Of a DNA stretch of 64,000 bases, positions 7,950 to 16,102 are shown one piece after another. Source of the DNA: Reichenbachiella agarivorans. GTDB lineage: Bacteria; Bacteroidota; Bacteroidia; Cytophagales; Cyclobacteriaceae. Each line of letters begins with the position of its first letter. Position 1 is the first letter of the stretch. Location of the stretch: positions 3,379,501-3,443,500 of the forward strand of contig NZ_CP106679.1 in the NCBI RefSeq assembly GCF_025502585.1, written 5' to 3'. The notes below the pieces were generated by a model. It made no database searches. It saw only the letters and a list, made by a program, of their open reading frames with translations, and was not told the origin of the DNA. Made by a program: the position numbers and the translations under genes.

Positions 7950-9281
7950 ATGAAGATCGCATCAGCAATAGATTTCTTCATCCATCCTGTACATTTTAGT
8001 GATAGTAATCATCTTAGACATGCCCGACTTTTTGTTCGTGCCTGTTGGTTGACGAGTTTGTTTTCGTCCTCTTACGTCTGGATGAGCATGTTTTTTGAAT
8101 ATGACAAAGGAGTCTATTTGATGGTGTTCAATGTGACTAGTTTTTTGTTGTTACCCTTGTTGTCAAAAACCAAACTTCCAATTTCGATTTCTGGAAATAT
8201 TTTTGTTTTCGTGGGAGCCTTTGCCATCCTTATACTAGCCTATTTTTCAGGTGGAGTATGGTCGGCCTTATATCCTTGGATTATTTCTATTCCTGTATTG
8301 GCTCTCTTGGTGGTCAACAGAACCTCTGGATTGATTTGGGGTGCTATTTCCTTTTTTGCCATGCTTTGGTTTGGGTACTTGGCATACAATCACGTAGAGT
8401 TACCTGTCGAGTACAATGTGGCTATGAGAACAGAATGGTACATTTCTGTCTTACCAGGATTGTTGTTGATTGTTTTATTTATTGCCTTTGTATTTGAGTC
8501 TATACAAGCAGAAGCGCTCAAAATATTGGAGAATAAAAATGAAGTACTCAGAGCTCAAAAAGAAACGATCGGCATTCAATCTACAGAGCTACAAAAGTTG
8601 ATAGACGAAAAGGAATATATTATTCGAATCCTTGCCCATGATTTGAAAAATCCATTATCCAATATCACGAGTTTAGCGGAATTTATCCAACGCAAATATG
8701 AGCCAGATCAAAATGAGAATTTTATCAATTTGATCCATCAATCTTCAGTCAATGCTCAGAATTTAATCATGAAGGTGTTGGAAATGGATGCCTCAGGCCA
8801 AGGTGATTTGATGGTCAACAATGAGCGGATTCAAGTTGCGTCTATGTTGAGTAATTTGATCCAATTGATGAGAGAGACAGGTCGAAAAAAAGCGATTGAC
8901 ATTCTACTCGACAACCAACTGTCTTATGGAGAAATTGAAGCTGATAAAATATACTTAACCTTGGTTTTTGAGAACCTACTTTCCAATGCCATTAAGTTTT
9001 CGTATGAAAATACCAAAGTCATCGTAGTACTGTCCAATATAGAAGATCAAGTCCTCATTCAAGTAATAGATCAAGGGCCTGGAATACAAGAAGAGGAGCA
9101 AGACAGGTTATTTAAGAAATTCTCCAAACTCAGTGCCCGACCTACAGCAGGGGAGAGTTCTGCAGGTATTGGACTCTCTTTGGTCAAACGCTATGTAGAA
9201 CTGATGCAAGGCAAAGTGTGGTACGAAGATGCTCAAAATGGAGGTTCTATCTTTGCAGTTTCCTTTCCGATCAAACACTAA
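7950..9281 (+). CDS. Membrane sensor histidine kinase
   Basis: A 443-residue kinase. The N-terminal 180 residues carry about six membrane helices with no large periplasmic domain. A coiled coil follows (ILENKNEVLRAQKETIGIQS), then HisKA with the phospho-accepting His in RILAHDLKNPLSNI, and a complete HATPase domain: N box NLLSNAIKFS, G1 DQGPGI, F region LFKKFSKLSARPT and G2 GIGLSLVKRYV. No response regulator is adjacent, so its partner is unknown. The stimulus may be sensed within the membrane. It is convergent with the GAF/HisKA protein at 9388, about 106 bp away. Confidence 0.9.
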   Translation: MKIASAIDFFIHPVHFSDSNHLRHARLFVRACWLTSLFSSSYVWMSMFFEYDKGVYLMVFNVTSFLLLPLLSKTKLPISISGNIFVFVGAFAILILAYFSGGVWSALYPWIISIPVLALLVVNRTSGLIWGAISFFAMLWFGYLAYNHVELPVEYNVAMRTEWYISVLPGLLLIVLFIAFVFESIQAEALKILENKNEVLRAQKETIGIQSTELQKLIDEKEYIIRILAHDLKNPLSNITSLAEFIQRKYEPDQNENFINLIHQSSVNAQNLIMKVLEMDASGQGDLMVNNERIQVASMLSNLIQLMRETGRKKAIDILLDNQLSYGEIEADKIYLTLVFENLLSNAIKFSYENTKVIVVLSNIEDQVLIQVIDQGPGIQEEEQDRLFKKFSKLSARPTAGESSAGIGLSLVKRYVELMQGKVWYEDAQNGGSIFAVSFPIKH

Positions 9282-9387
9282 GCGCATGATGAGTATGCTC
9301 TGAGCAAACGCTCAGATGCAAGGATGTACTACCGCTGTCTGGCAAGAGCAATTGCCAACTGCATTTTTACAAGAGCACATTTTCAGA

Positions 9388-10932
9388 TTACTTATTGCGT
9401 TTTGCTTCCGTTTGTTTGAAGCGCTGATTGATGATGAAGTCGATGTCTTTTCGCGTCAAGTTGCTTCCATCCTCCAAGGTAGTACTGATACTTCTGACGA
9501 CTTGATCTAGATCATCTGTGGATTTGTAGAGCGCATCTATGAGCTCTTGATCGGCTTGCAGTTCTGTGCGGGTTTGCAACAAACTAGAGATCCCCAAAAT
9601 ACTAGAAAGTGGAGCCCGGAGCATGTGTGAGTTCACAAAGGCGTATTCTTTGAGTTGATTGTTTTGCTTAATCAACTCTTCTGTACGTTTTCTTACAGTT
9701 GACTCCAGAGATCCGTTGGACTCGATCAATTTCTGGTTCAAGCTGTGCAACTCCCTGTTCATACTGGCTATTTCGTTGCTCTGCAAGGACAGTTCTTGGT
9801 TTTGATTCTGGAGTTTTGTCATCAAGTCCTTGATACGCTCGTTCTTGAAGTGCAGGGCTATAAAATCCGCCAACGATTGCGTGATCAAGGTGTCTTCAGC
9901 TACCCAAGCGCGTGCATAATTGGTTTGCTCACAACAGATCACTCCGATGGCTTTTTGATCCAACACAATAGGGCAATCTAGCATAGAGATGATATGGTTA
10001 GGCTTCAGATAGGACTCTGTAAACTCCTGGGTATCAGTATGCTCTTCGGCCAAAGTCGCCATGATAAATGGTTTCTTTTCTAACGCATCAAAGTATTTAG
10101 GAAAATGTTTTCTTTGGATATTGACATCATCTATTTCTACTTTTCCATCCTGAAGCAAAATTTTCCTCTCTATTTGATCCCCATGATGAGTGTATAACCA
10201 TATGCTCACACGATTGATTTGCAAAAGTTCGTATATGATACTAGCAATACTTTCAAACAAAGAAGTCAAACTTTTGAATTCATCTGGGTTTCTAGACAAT
10301 TCCAACATGGCCGCATTGTAGTCTTGCATGAGGTTTTTTTTCTCCTCTAGGCTGTTTTTCAACTTGATCAATTCTTTGTTCTTCTCAATAGATCTGTAAT
10401 AGGCATTGCCCAAAAGATTGTACAATAGGTAGATAGAAATCAATACTGAAGCTAAAAAAATGGATCCTCCAATAAAAGTTGGAAGTCTGAAAATAACCAT
10501 TTCGTAGCTATCCCCTCGCATAGATTGAAGATATATCGAGTTGAAAATGAAGGTTATAAAAATAACAATTGACCAGATCTGAGAAGCTCTGAGACCTTGC
10601 AAGATCAAAGAAATAACGGGAATCAATGAGAACCAAAAAAGTATCACATGGAACGATTGGGGAGTGGAAAGAAAAACATGCTCTCCCATGGCAAACTCCA
10701 ATATGGGAATAAATGCACGACTCCAATTGGATTTGGCATTGTTGAAACCGATGAGGACAACGATGGCGGATGCAAAAAAATACAAGGTGTAAGCCTGTAA
10801 CGATCCAGATTTGAGATCGACAAAGAGGTCAGCCAAAAGAAGACAAAAGGCTATCAGCAGTTGACCGACTAAAACGTATTGAAATACTGCTTTAGATTGA
10901 ATTTTGTAATCGGTCATTTTGAGCCACTGCAT
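9388..10932 (-). CDS. Membrane GAF protein with HisKA-like domain but no ATPase domain
   Basis: A 514-residue protein. The first ~190 residues hold about six membrane helices. A GAF domain spans about 225-385 (SLFESIASIIYELLQINRVS through LDCPIVLDQKAIGVICCEQ), followed by a long coiled coil (about 395-440). The end is a HisKA-type two-helix segment with a His in YAFVNSHMLRAPLSSILG. Translation stops about 70 residues later, with no N, G1 or G2 boxes and no such sequence in the following DNA, which belongs to the opposing kinase. It therefore cannot autophosphorylate alone. It might accept phosphate from, or dimerise with, another kinase. Bacteroidota members with this H-box variant (AHxLRAP) usually carry an ATPase domain. 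Confidence 0.8.
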   Translation of the reverse strand: MQWLKMTDYKIQSKAVFQYVLVGQLLIAFCLLLADLFVDLKSGSLQAYTLYFFASAIVVLIGFNNAKSNWSRAFIPILEFAMGEHVFLSTPQSFHVILFWFSLIPVISLILQGLRASQIWSIVIFITFIFNSIYLQSMRGDSYEMVIFRLPTFIGGSIFLASVLISIYLLYNLLGNAYYRSIEKNKELIKLKNSLEEKKNLMQDYNAAMLELSRNPDEFKSLTSLFESIASIIYELLQINRVSIWLYTHHGDQIERKILLQDGKVEIDDVNIQRKHFPKYFDALEKKPFIMATLAEEHTDTQEFTESYLKPNHIISMLDCPIVLDQKAIGVICCEQTNYARAWVAEDTLITQSLADFIALHFKNERIKDLMTKLQNQNQELSLQSNEIASMNRELHSLNQKLIESNGSLESTVRKRTEELIKQNNQLKEYAFVNSHMLRAPLSSILGISSLLQTRTELQADQELIDALYKSTDDLDQVVRSISTTLEDGSNLTRKDIDFIINQRFKQTEAKRNK

Positions 10933-11132
10933 TTCTTCTTTCTGATTGAATGTAAATGGGTTTTAGAGGTTGGTATCTTAATCTACAAAAAATAACTAGG
11001 AATCAAAACGATTCTTATTTTTCCAGTCTCTATTTTGAACGATTTAATCAAACGTGAAGCTTAACGCACTGATTTCAATAACGAAAACAGACTTGAGTGA
11101 TGTTTTGCTAGAATTCAAAAATTGGACTCAGA

Positions 11133-11819
11133 TTACCCTTCAGCCAATAGTTTTTTGATGTTATTGATGTTGCCATACAAGACCAATATATCGTCTTTCT
11201 TCAATACGGTACTGGCAGACGCCACACCTTGGACTTTCTTTACTTTTTTATTGACTCCCAACAGATTTTTTTCTTCTTCGATTCGTAGTGTAGACATCAC
11301 TACGACATTGAACTTCTCCTGGAAATCTAGTTCCAGCAGGTTCTTTCCTACATATTTTTCAGGCACGGCTGCTTCTATGATGTTGTATTCTCGTGTGAGC
11401 TGAAAAGAATCGACGACACCATAGATATCTAGTCTGTTGGCCCAGCGATCAGCAGTTTCTTCTTCGGGATGGACGATTTCGTCTACCCCCATGGCTTCTA
11501 GGATGGTTTCATGGAGAGGAGACACTGCACGACTGATTAGTCGTTTGACTTGCAGTTTTTTCATGAGGGCCGTTGCCATGATGTTGGCACCTTCGTTTTC
11601 GCCAATACATATGATGACCACATCAGTGTCTCTAAGTGGCAGGTTGGTGACAGCTACTGGATCTGTACTATCCAAGCATATCGCATGTGTAACCTTCTCT
11701 TTGATGGCATCTACTTTGTTCATCTTGTTGTCAACACCAATCACCTCATTACCAGATTGGGTCAATTTTTGGGCTAGGGAAGACCCAAACACGCCAAGGC
11801 CTATGATTACATATTTCAT
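11133..11819 (-). CDS. TrkA/KtrA-type potassium uptake regulatory subunit
   Basis: A 228-residue cytoplasmic RCK protein. Residues 1-~130 form a Rossmann fold with the dinucleotide motif GLGVFGSSLA and the acidic strand end GVDNKMNKVD, and about 140-225 form a TrkA_C domain (EKYVGKNLLELDFQEKFNVV). In Trk/Ktr systems it gates the membrane pore in response to bound NAD(H) or ATP/ADP. It lies 58 bp downstream of the TrkH/KtrB-type pore gene, in the same operon. A single RCK-TrkA_C unit of this length is Ktr-like rather than the duplicated E. coli TrkA. Confidence 0.9.
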   Translation of the reverse strand: MKYVIIGLGVFGSSLAQKLTQSGNEVIGVDNKMNKVDAIKEKVTHAICLDSTDPVAVTNLPLRDTDVVIICIGENEGANIMATALMKKLQVKRLISRAVSPLHETILEAMGVDEIVHPEEETADRWANRLDIYGVVDSFQLTREYNIIEAAVPEKYVGKNLLELDFQEKFNVVVMSTLRIEEEKNLLGVNKKVKKVQGVASASTVLKKDDILVLYGNINNIKKLLAEG

Positions 11820-11877
11820 TTTCGTCAGTTTATCTCCATTTTTTAATTGTCTCTACTTTGATCACAGTATTGAACCA

Positions 11878-13653
11878 TCAGTTGATCAATATTTCTTCGG
11901 TCGGATAGCTGTAATTCTGATATTTTACTTTCCTCAATACCGCAATGAGCAAGGTCAGCATACTCACTCTGCCCACGAACATGGTGGCTATCAATACAAA
12001 CTTGCTAGCCGTGGACAGACTTGCTGTGATTCCCAGACTCAGGCCCACTGTACTATATGCCGAGAAGCATTCGAAGGCGATGGATAGCAAATCTGTATTT
12101 GGATCAAAGGCCGAGATTAAAAAAATACCGAACCCAATGACTACCAAAGAGAGTGAAATCAATGCAAATGCACGTCGAATAGAGATTTCGGCTACCTCTC
12201 TGCGGAACAGTTCCACTCTGTTTTTTCCTTTGGCTAAACTGAAATAGTTCAAGGTGGCAATGGCAATCGTACTCGTCTTGATACCGCCACCAGTTGATCC
12301 AGGAGATGCGCCAATCCACATGAGTAGAAAGATAAACATGACCGTGGAGAATTGCAGGGCTGACATATCCACCGTATTGAAACCTGCCGTGCGGGGAGTT
12401 GTAGCTAGGAAGAAGGCAGTCACCACTTTGCCCCAGGCATTGTGCTCGGCAAGGGTGTTGTTGTACTCAATGAAGTAAAACATGACTGTCCCTACTGTAA
12501 TCAGTATAGCACTCGTGATCACAACTATGCGAGTATTGATATTGATCACCCAAGGGATATAAATGATTCGTCGCTTGCTGTTGAAAAACCAGATACGGTT
12601 GATGATGATGTGTTTCAGGTATTGGGATAAATTGAAAATGATTGGGAATCCAATGCCTCCCAAAGTAAATAGCAAGGCCAAAGAAATATGTAAGGGGTAG
12701 TTGAACCTATATTCTGTTTCATACAAGCTATTGGCGAGTGTAGAGAACCCTGCGTTGCAAAATGCAGATATGGAGTGAAAGATCGAAAAGAAGATTTTAT
12801 CGGATACCGATACCAAGGTAGAGGGATCCAAGCTGAAATAGATACAGACCGCTCCAGTCAACTCAATGGCAAAGGTCACCAGTAAGATCCTTTTCAGGGT
12901 ATTGAACACATCAGCTATCCTTTCGGAGTTGGTCATGTCCCTAAGTAACAATTGATTCTCGTAGCTAGAACCACCTGTAAAGAAATAACTGAAGTAACTC
13001 GTAAATGTCATAATCCCCAAACCACCCATTTGAATCAGAGCAATTATCATAGTTTGTCCAAAAGGAGTAAAATAACTCCCCGTATCCACCACAATCAAGC
13101 CCGTCACACATACCGCACTGGTAGAGGTAAAAAGCGCATCGAATAGAGAAATCCCATCATAGGTTGCCTTGGGCAACATCAAAAAACCAGTGCCTATGAT
13201 AACGATCATGACAAAGCTCAGAATAAAAAGCTGGGCAGGATTGAAATACTCCATCCTGAAACTGATGCGCAATGCCGAAAACTCTCTAGTCAACGCCAGC
13301 AAAATGGTGATGACAAACCATTCGGAAACATCCAGGATGCCAATTTCTACTCCCATATAGAAATCTCCCACTATGGCAAGTAGAAACAACATCAGAACCA
13401 GATCGATGAACCATACTTTGGCAGGAGGCCGCCATTTGGGATACAAGTACCTACTTAGCATCGATATGATCGCTGCAATCAACGCAATGGCATACACGGT
13501 TTCTAAATACTCCTCAATCTGTAGTGACTGATCAAACCCAAAGTCAAAAATCAGAAGTAAGGTAGCGAGCAAGGTCAACCAAAATGGTAACGCCCTAATA
13601 CCTCTGATCCATTTTGATTTTGTAGACAGTATTGAGCGGTTGTGGTTGTTCAA
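11878..13653 (-). CDS. TrkH/KtrB-type potassium transporter pore subunit
   Basis: A 591-residue integral membrane protein of the superfamily of K+ transporters. Selectivity-filter-like loops are visible: TSAVCVTGLIVVDTGSYF, SISAFCNAGFSTL, TTPRTAGFNTVDMS and FSAYSTVGLSLG. The segment IQMGGLGIMTF and the SPGSTGGGIKTSTIAI turn are also family signatures. The N-terminus has about 130 residues with extra helices compared with bacterial KtrB (~450 residues). It moves K+ inward across the cytoplasmic membrane and pairs with the downstream RCK subunit. A 262-bp gap separates it from the gene upstream. Confidence 0.92.
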   Translation of the reverse strand: MNNHNRSILSTKSKWIRGIRALPFWLTLLATLLLIFDFGFDQSLQIEEYLETVYAIALIAAIISMLSRYLYPKWRPPAKVWFIDLVLMLFLLAIVGDFYMGVEIGILDVSEWFVITILLALTREFSALRISFRMEYFNPAQLFILSFVMIVIIGTGFLMLPKATYDGISLFDALFTSTSAVCVTGLIVVDTGSYFTPFGQTMIIALIQMGGLGIMTFTSYFSYFFTGGSSYENQLLLRDMTNSERIADVFNTLKRILLVTFAIELTGAVCIYFSLDPSTLVSVSDKIFFSIFHSISAFCNAGFSTLANSLYETEYRFNYPLHISLALLFTLGGIGFPIIFNLSQYLKHIIINRIWFFNSKRRIIYIPWVININTRIVVITSAILITVGTVMFYFIEYNNTLAEHNAWGKVVTAFFLATTPRTAGFNTVDMSALQFSTVMFIFLLMWIGASPGSTGGGIKTSTIAIATLNYFSLAKGKNRVELFRREVAEISIRRAFALISLSLVVIGFGIFLISAFDPNTDLLSIAFECFSAYSTVGLSLGITASLSTASKFVLIATMFVGRVSMLTLLIAVLRKVKYQNYSYPTEEILIN

Positions 13654-13822
13654 GTTGAGATGTCAAGGATTTAAAAATTAAATATCAGCTAAAATCTTCA
13701 ATCCTGAAAGGTCGGCTCTTCCTTTTTATGGATAATCAAGAATTTACTTTCTAGTCCAAAATAGGTTTTGGTAATCAGGATGGCATGATCCCATTTTGCA
13801 AGGCCACTGTGCATAGAAAGAT

Positions 13823-13852
13823 AAAAAGGTCGGAGCAATAGCCCAGACCTTC
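13823..13852 (-). terminator. Probable terminator of exported TPR-like gene
   Basis: On the minus strand, AAGGTCTGG pairs with TCCGACCTT around a short loop, followed by a T run. It begins about 65 bp after the stop codon of the gene at 13917. One bulge makes the stem imperfect. Confidence 0.55.
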
Positions 13853-13916
13853 CATTTAAAATTTTGTTGATTCTATCTCATTCAGATCAATTGGATAATC
13901 CCAATGTTCACACCTA

Positions 13917-14798
13917 CTATTCTTTATTTGATGATATGATGTTCATATTTTCTACTCTACTTTGGATACTGCTGAATGTCCCATCAATGGCTGCAAGGTT
14001 TTTGAGGTGACTCAGGCTATCTGGATTCACCTGATCCATCAATACCATGATGATCTTATGCCCATCAACAGAAGCATTGTACGCTTCCTGGTAGTTCTTT
14101 GATACTTTATAGTTGTATTTGGTGCTATATACACAGTTGTACAAATGAAGGTCTGAAACTTTAGTTTCAGCTTGGTCATTGTATATATCACGTCCACGCT
14201 TGAACTCTAGCATGGCCAAATCTGGTTCATCTAGTATATAGTATGATAAGCCAATCATGTCATGTAGTTCCCAATTATCTTTGTCAATATCTGATAGGTC
14301 CTTTAGTTCATAATTCAATATCAAAGCCAAAGATTTTGCTTCTTCTACCTGTGTCTCCAAATCCAAATAGAGCAACGAGTCAGTCACTATTTTGCCGATG
14401 TGCATGGCATTTTCTATCATCTGGTTATAGGCTTTGTTTACCAGAGATTTCGAACTATTATCTTGGTATTTTAGAGCATTAGTTACATCACTAATGGTAG
14501 AGTTTAGTAGCCCTGGACTTTGCTGAATCATAGAAACATTTCCTAATTCTAATTTTTTGGATAGATGCTCATTTCTAATGATTGCTAAGTATGCATAGGC
14601 AACTGGGATGTCTTTTCCCTTCATTAAAAACTTGTCGTTGTGCACAGCTTGATTCAAAAATGTTAAGGCTTCTCTGTGCTTTCCATCCAAAAAAGCTGCC
14701 TTCCCTTTGTCAAAATTTTCGCTTTGACCATAGACAGTAAATGTCATGAATACGAGTATTGCGGACGCAATACATCTGATAGTGTAGTAGTCTTTCAT
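13917..14798 (-). CDS. Exported TPR-like protein, unknown function
   Basis: A 293-residue protein with a signal peptide (cationic start MKDYYTIRC, hydrophobic core ASAILVFMTFTVYG, cleavage near GQS). Residues about 28-60 look like a tetratricopeptide helix pair (FDKGKAAFLDGKHREALTFL), and a second is at about 200-220 (IGLSYYILDEPDLAMLEFKR). The remainder is helical without a recognisable domain. It should act in the periplasm or at the outer membrane as a binding scaffold. The exported proteins downstream (14985, 16103) are in the same direction but separated by gaps, so an operon is uncertain. Confidence 0.7.
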   Translation of the reverse strand: MKDYYTIRCIASAILVFMTFTVYGQSENFDKGKAAFLDGKHREALTFLNQAVHNDKFLMKGKDIPVAYAYLAIIRNEHLSKKLELGNVSMIQQSPGLLNSTISDVTNALKYQDNSSKSLVNKAYNQMIENAMHIGKIVTDSLLYLDLETQVEEAKSLALILNYELKDLSDIDKDNWELHDMIGLSYYILDEPDLAMLEFKRGRDIYNDQAETKVSDLHLYNCVYSTKYNYKVSKNYQEAYNASVDGHKIIMVLMDQVNPDSLSHLKNLAAIDGTFSSIQSRVENMNIISSNKE

Positions 14799-14984
14799 GC
14801 TGCTAGGTTTTTTTAAGTGATTGATATCTCTTAATTGTTATCAATATGTTAAATCACGTTAAAAAAAGCAAGAATTAGTTGTTAAAACACAGTGAAAATC
14901 ATGTGTTTACTTATAGATATAGGTAAAATCACTATAAGTTAGGTGGTTTATTGTAGGTGAAATGTCTTATTTATATGGATGCAA

Positions 14985-15944
14985 TCATAATTTCCACCCT
15001 ATAGTGGTTTGAATGACATAATCATACTCAGATACATTTTCTCCAGGTTGATTATCAAAATTGAGGTTGGTATTGAATCCAACATAAAAATCCAACGGGA
15101 GATCATACTTGATACTAAAACTGAATATCGACCGTATTCTTTTATTGTTAGAGAGACTAGGGAATGCTTGTAACTTGGAAGTGATAGTAAAATCTTTAAA
15201 TCCAAAGCCATTTAATTCTACATCTGCAAATGCCTCCATTGTGTGATCATCATCATTACTATCTGAAATAAATTTTTCTCTGTTTGAGGCTACACCGACA
15301 GCACTATTAAGAAACAAAAGATGGTTTCGGAGCAAGAGCTTTCCGATACCCACTTGTACAGTATTACGTAAAGCAAGGTTTTGTTCTTCGCTTTGTAAAT
15401 AATCAGAAGTACCCATGACAAACCAGCTTTTGTTGAGGAAATATTTGAAATTATATCCATAATTATTCCTCAAGGTGCTAATGGTATTCGCAGTGTCCCG
15501 TACCGTGTTATACAAAAATGAAAAATAGATGTCGGTCTGTATTTTAGTGTTTACATAGGAGACACTACCATTGACAGATAATTGTCTAGAATTACTCGCT
15601 TTGGTGATGGTATACCCACCGTCAAGATTAGCTGAAAATCGATCCCAAAAATTATCCTCTGAGGACTTTAGGTAAACAATGTTCTGTGACTTGGCAAACA
15701 TTTTAGATCCATCCGTAGGAGAGATAATCAGGTAGCTAGGATTAGATGGGTCAATACCTAAACTACCGCGAAGGCGAAATTTAGTAGTCAACATGATGAT
15801 GAAAGTAGTGGATGATTTCAGTCCAACTACTTCTTCCCACTTCACAGCAAAGTCACTGTCACTGTAGTCAGTTTTTACTTTGAGGACACCATACTCCATA
15901 CTCTTGATTTCCCCCGTCAGTTGATGACCATTTTTCATGATCAC
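14985..15944 (-). CDS. DUF481-like outer-membrane protein with signal peptide out of frame
   Basis: The readable part is 319 residues starting at a GTG (15944). Its N-terminal ~100 residues (MKNGHQLTGEIKSMEYGVLK, FAVKWEEVVGLKS) match the small beta domain that precedes DUF481 barrels, and the rest alternates hydrophobic and polar residues and ends like an outer-membrane strand (IQTTIGWKL). Upstream, the same frame stays open to 16016 and reads SHLVTLLFFFVTNLGIAHNR, a good signal peptide, but a TGA at 16017-16019 blocks it and no ATG lies in between. Removing one base from the run of seven T at 16011-16017 would join it to a TTG and a KK start. So this is a frameshift, a phase-variable tract, a sequencing error, or a non-canonical start. 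The product is probably an envelope barrel. Confidence 0.65.
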   Translation of the reverse strand: MIMKNGHQLTGEIKSMEYGVLKVKTDYSDSDFAVKWEEVVGLKSSTTFIIMLTTKFRLRGSLGIDPSNPSYLIISPTDGSKMFAKSQNIVYLKSSEDNFWDRFSANLDGGYTITKASNSRQLSVNGSVSYVNTKIQTDIYFSFLYNTVRDTANTISTLRNNYGYNFKYFLNKSWFVMGTSDYLQSEEQNLALRNTVQVGIGKLLLRNHLLFLNSAVGVASNREKFISDSNDDDHTMEAFADVELNGFGFKDFTITSKLQAFPSLSNNKRIRSIFSFSIKYDLPLDFYVGFNTNLNFDNQPGENVSEYDYVIQTTIGWKL

Positions 15945-16102
15945 CGTATCTCGATTGTGTGCAATACCCAGATTGGTGACGAAGAAAAATAGGAGCGTAA
16001 CGAGATGAGATTTTTTTCAAATGCAGGTCAATTGATGTTTTTGGGTTCAAAAATTGAATTGGTGCAAATATATTTATAATTCTCCGCTCATCTCAATACA
16101 TA

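Noticed and set aside
11437-12087. Plus-strand frame across the trkA/trkH-type boundary
   Set aside because: Spans two well-supported genes on the other strand and has no recognisable domain.
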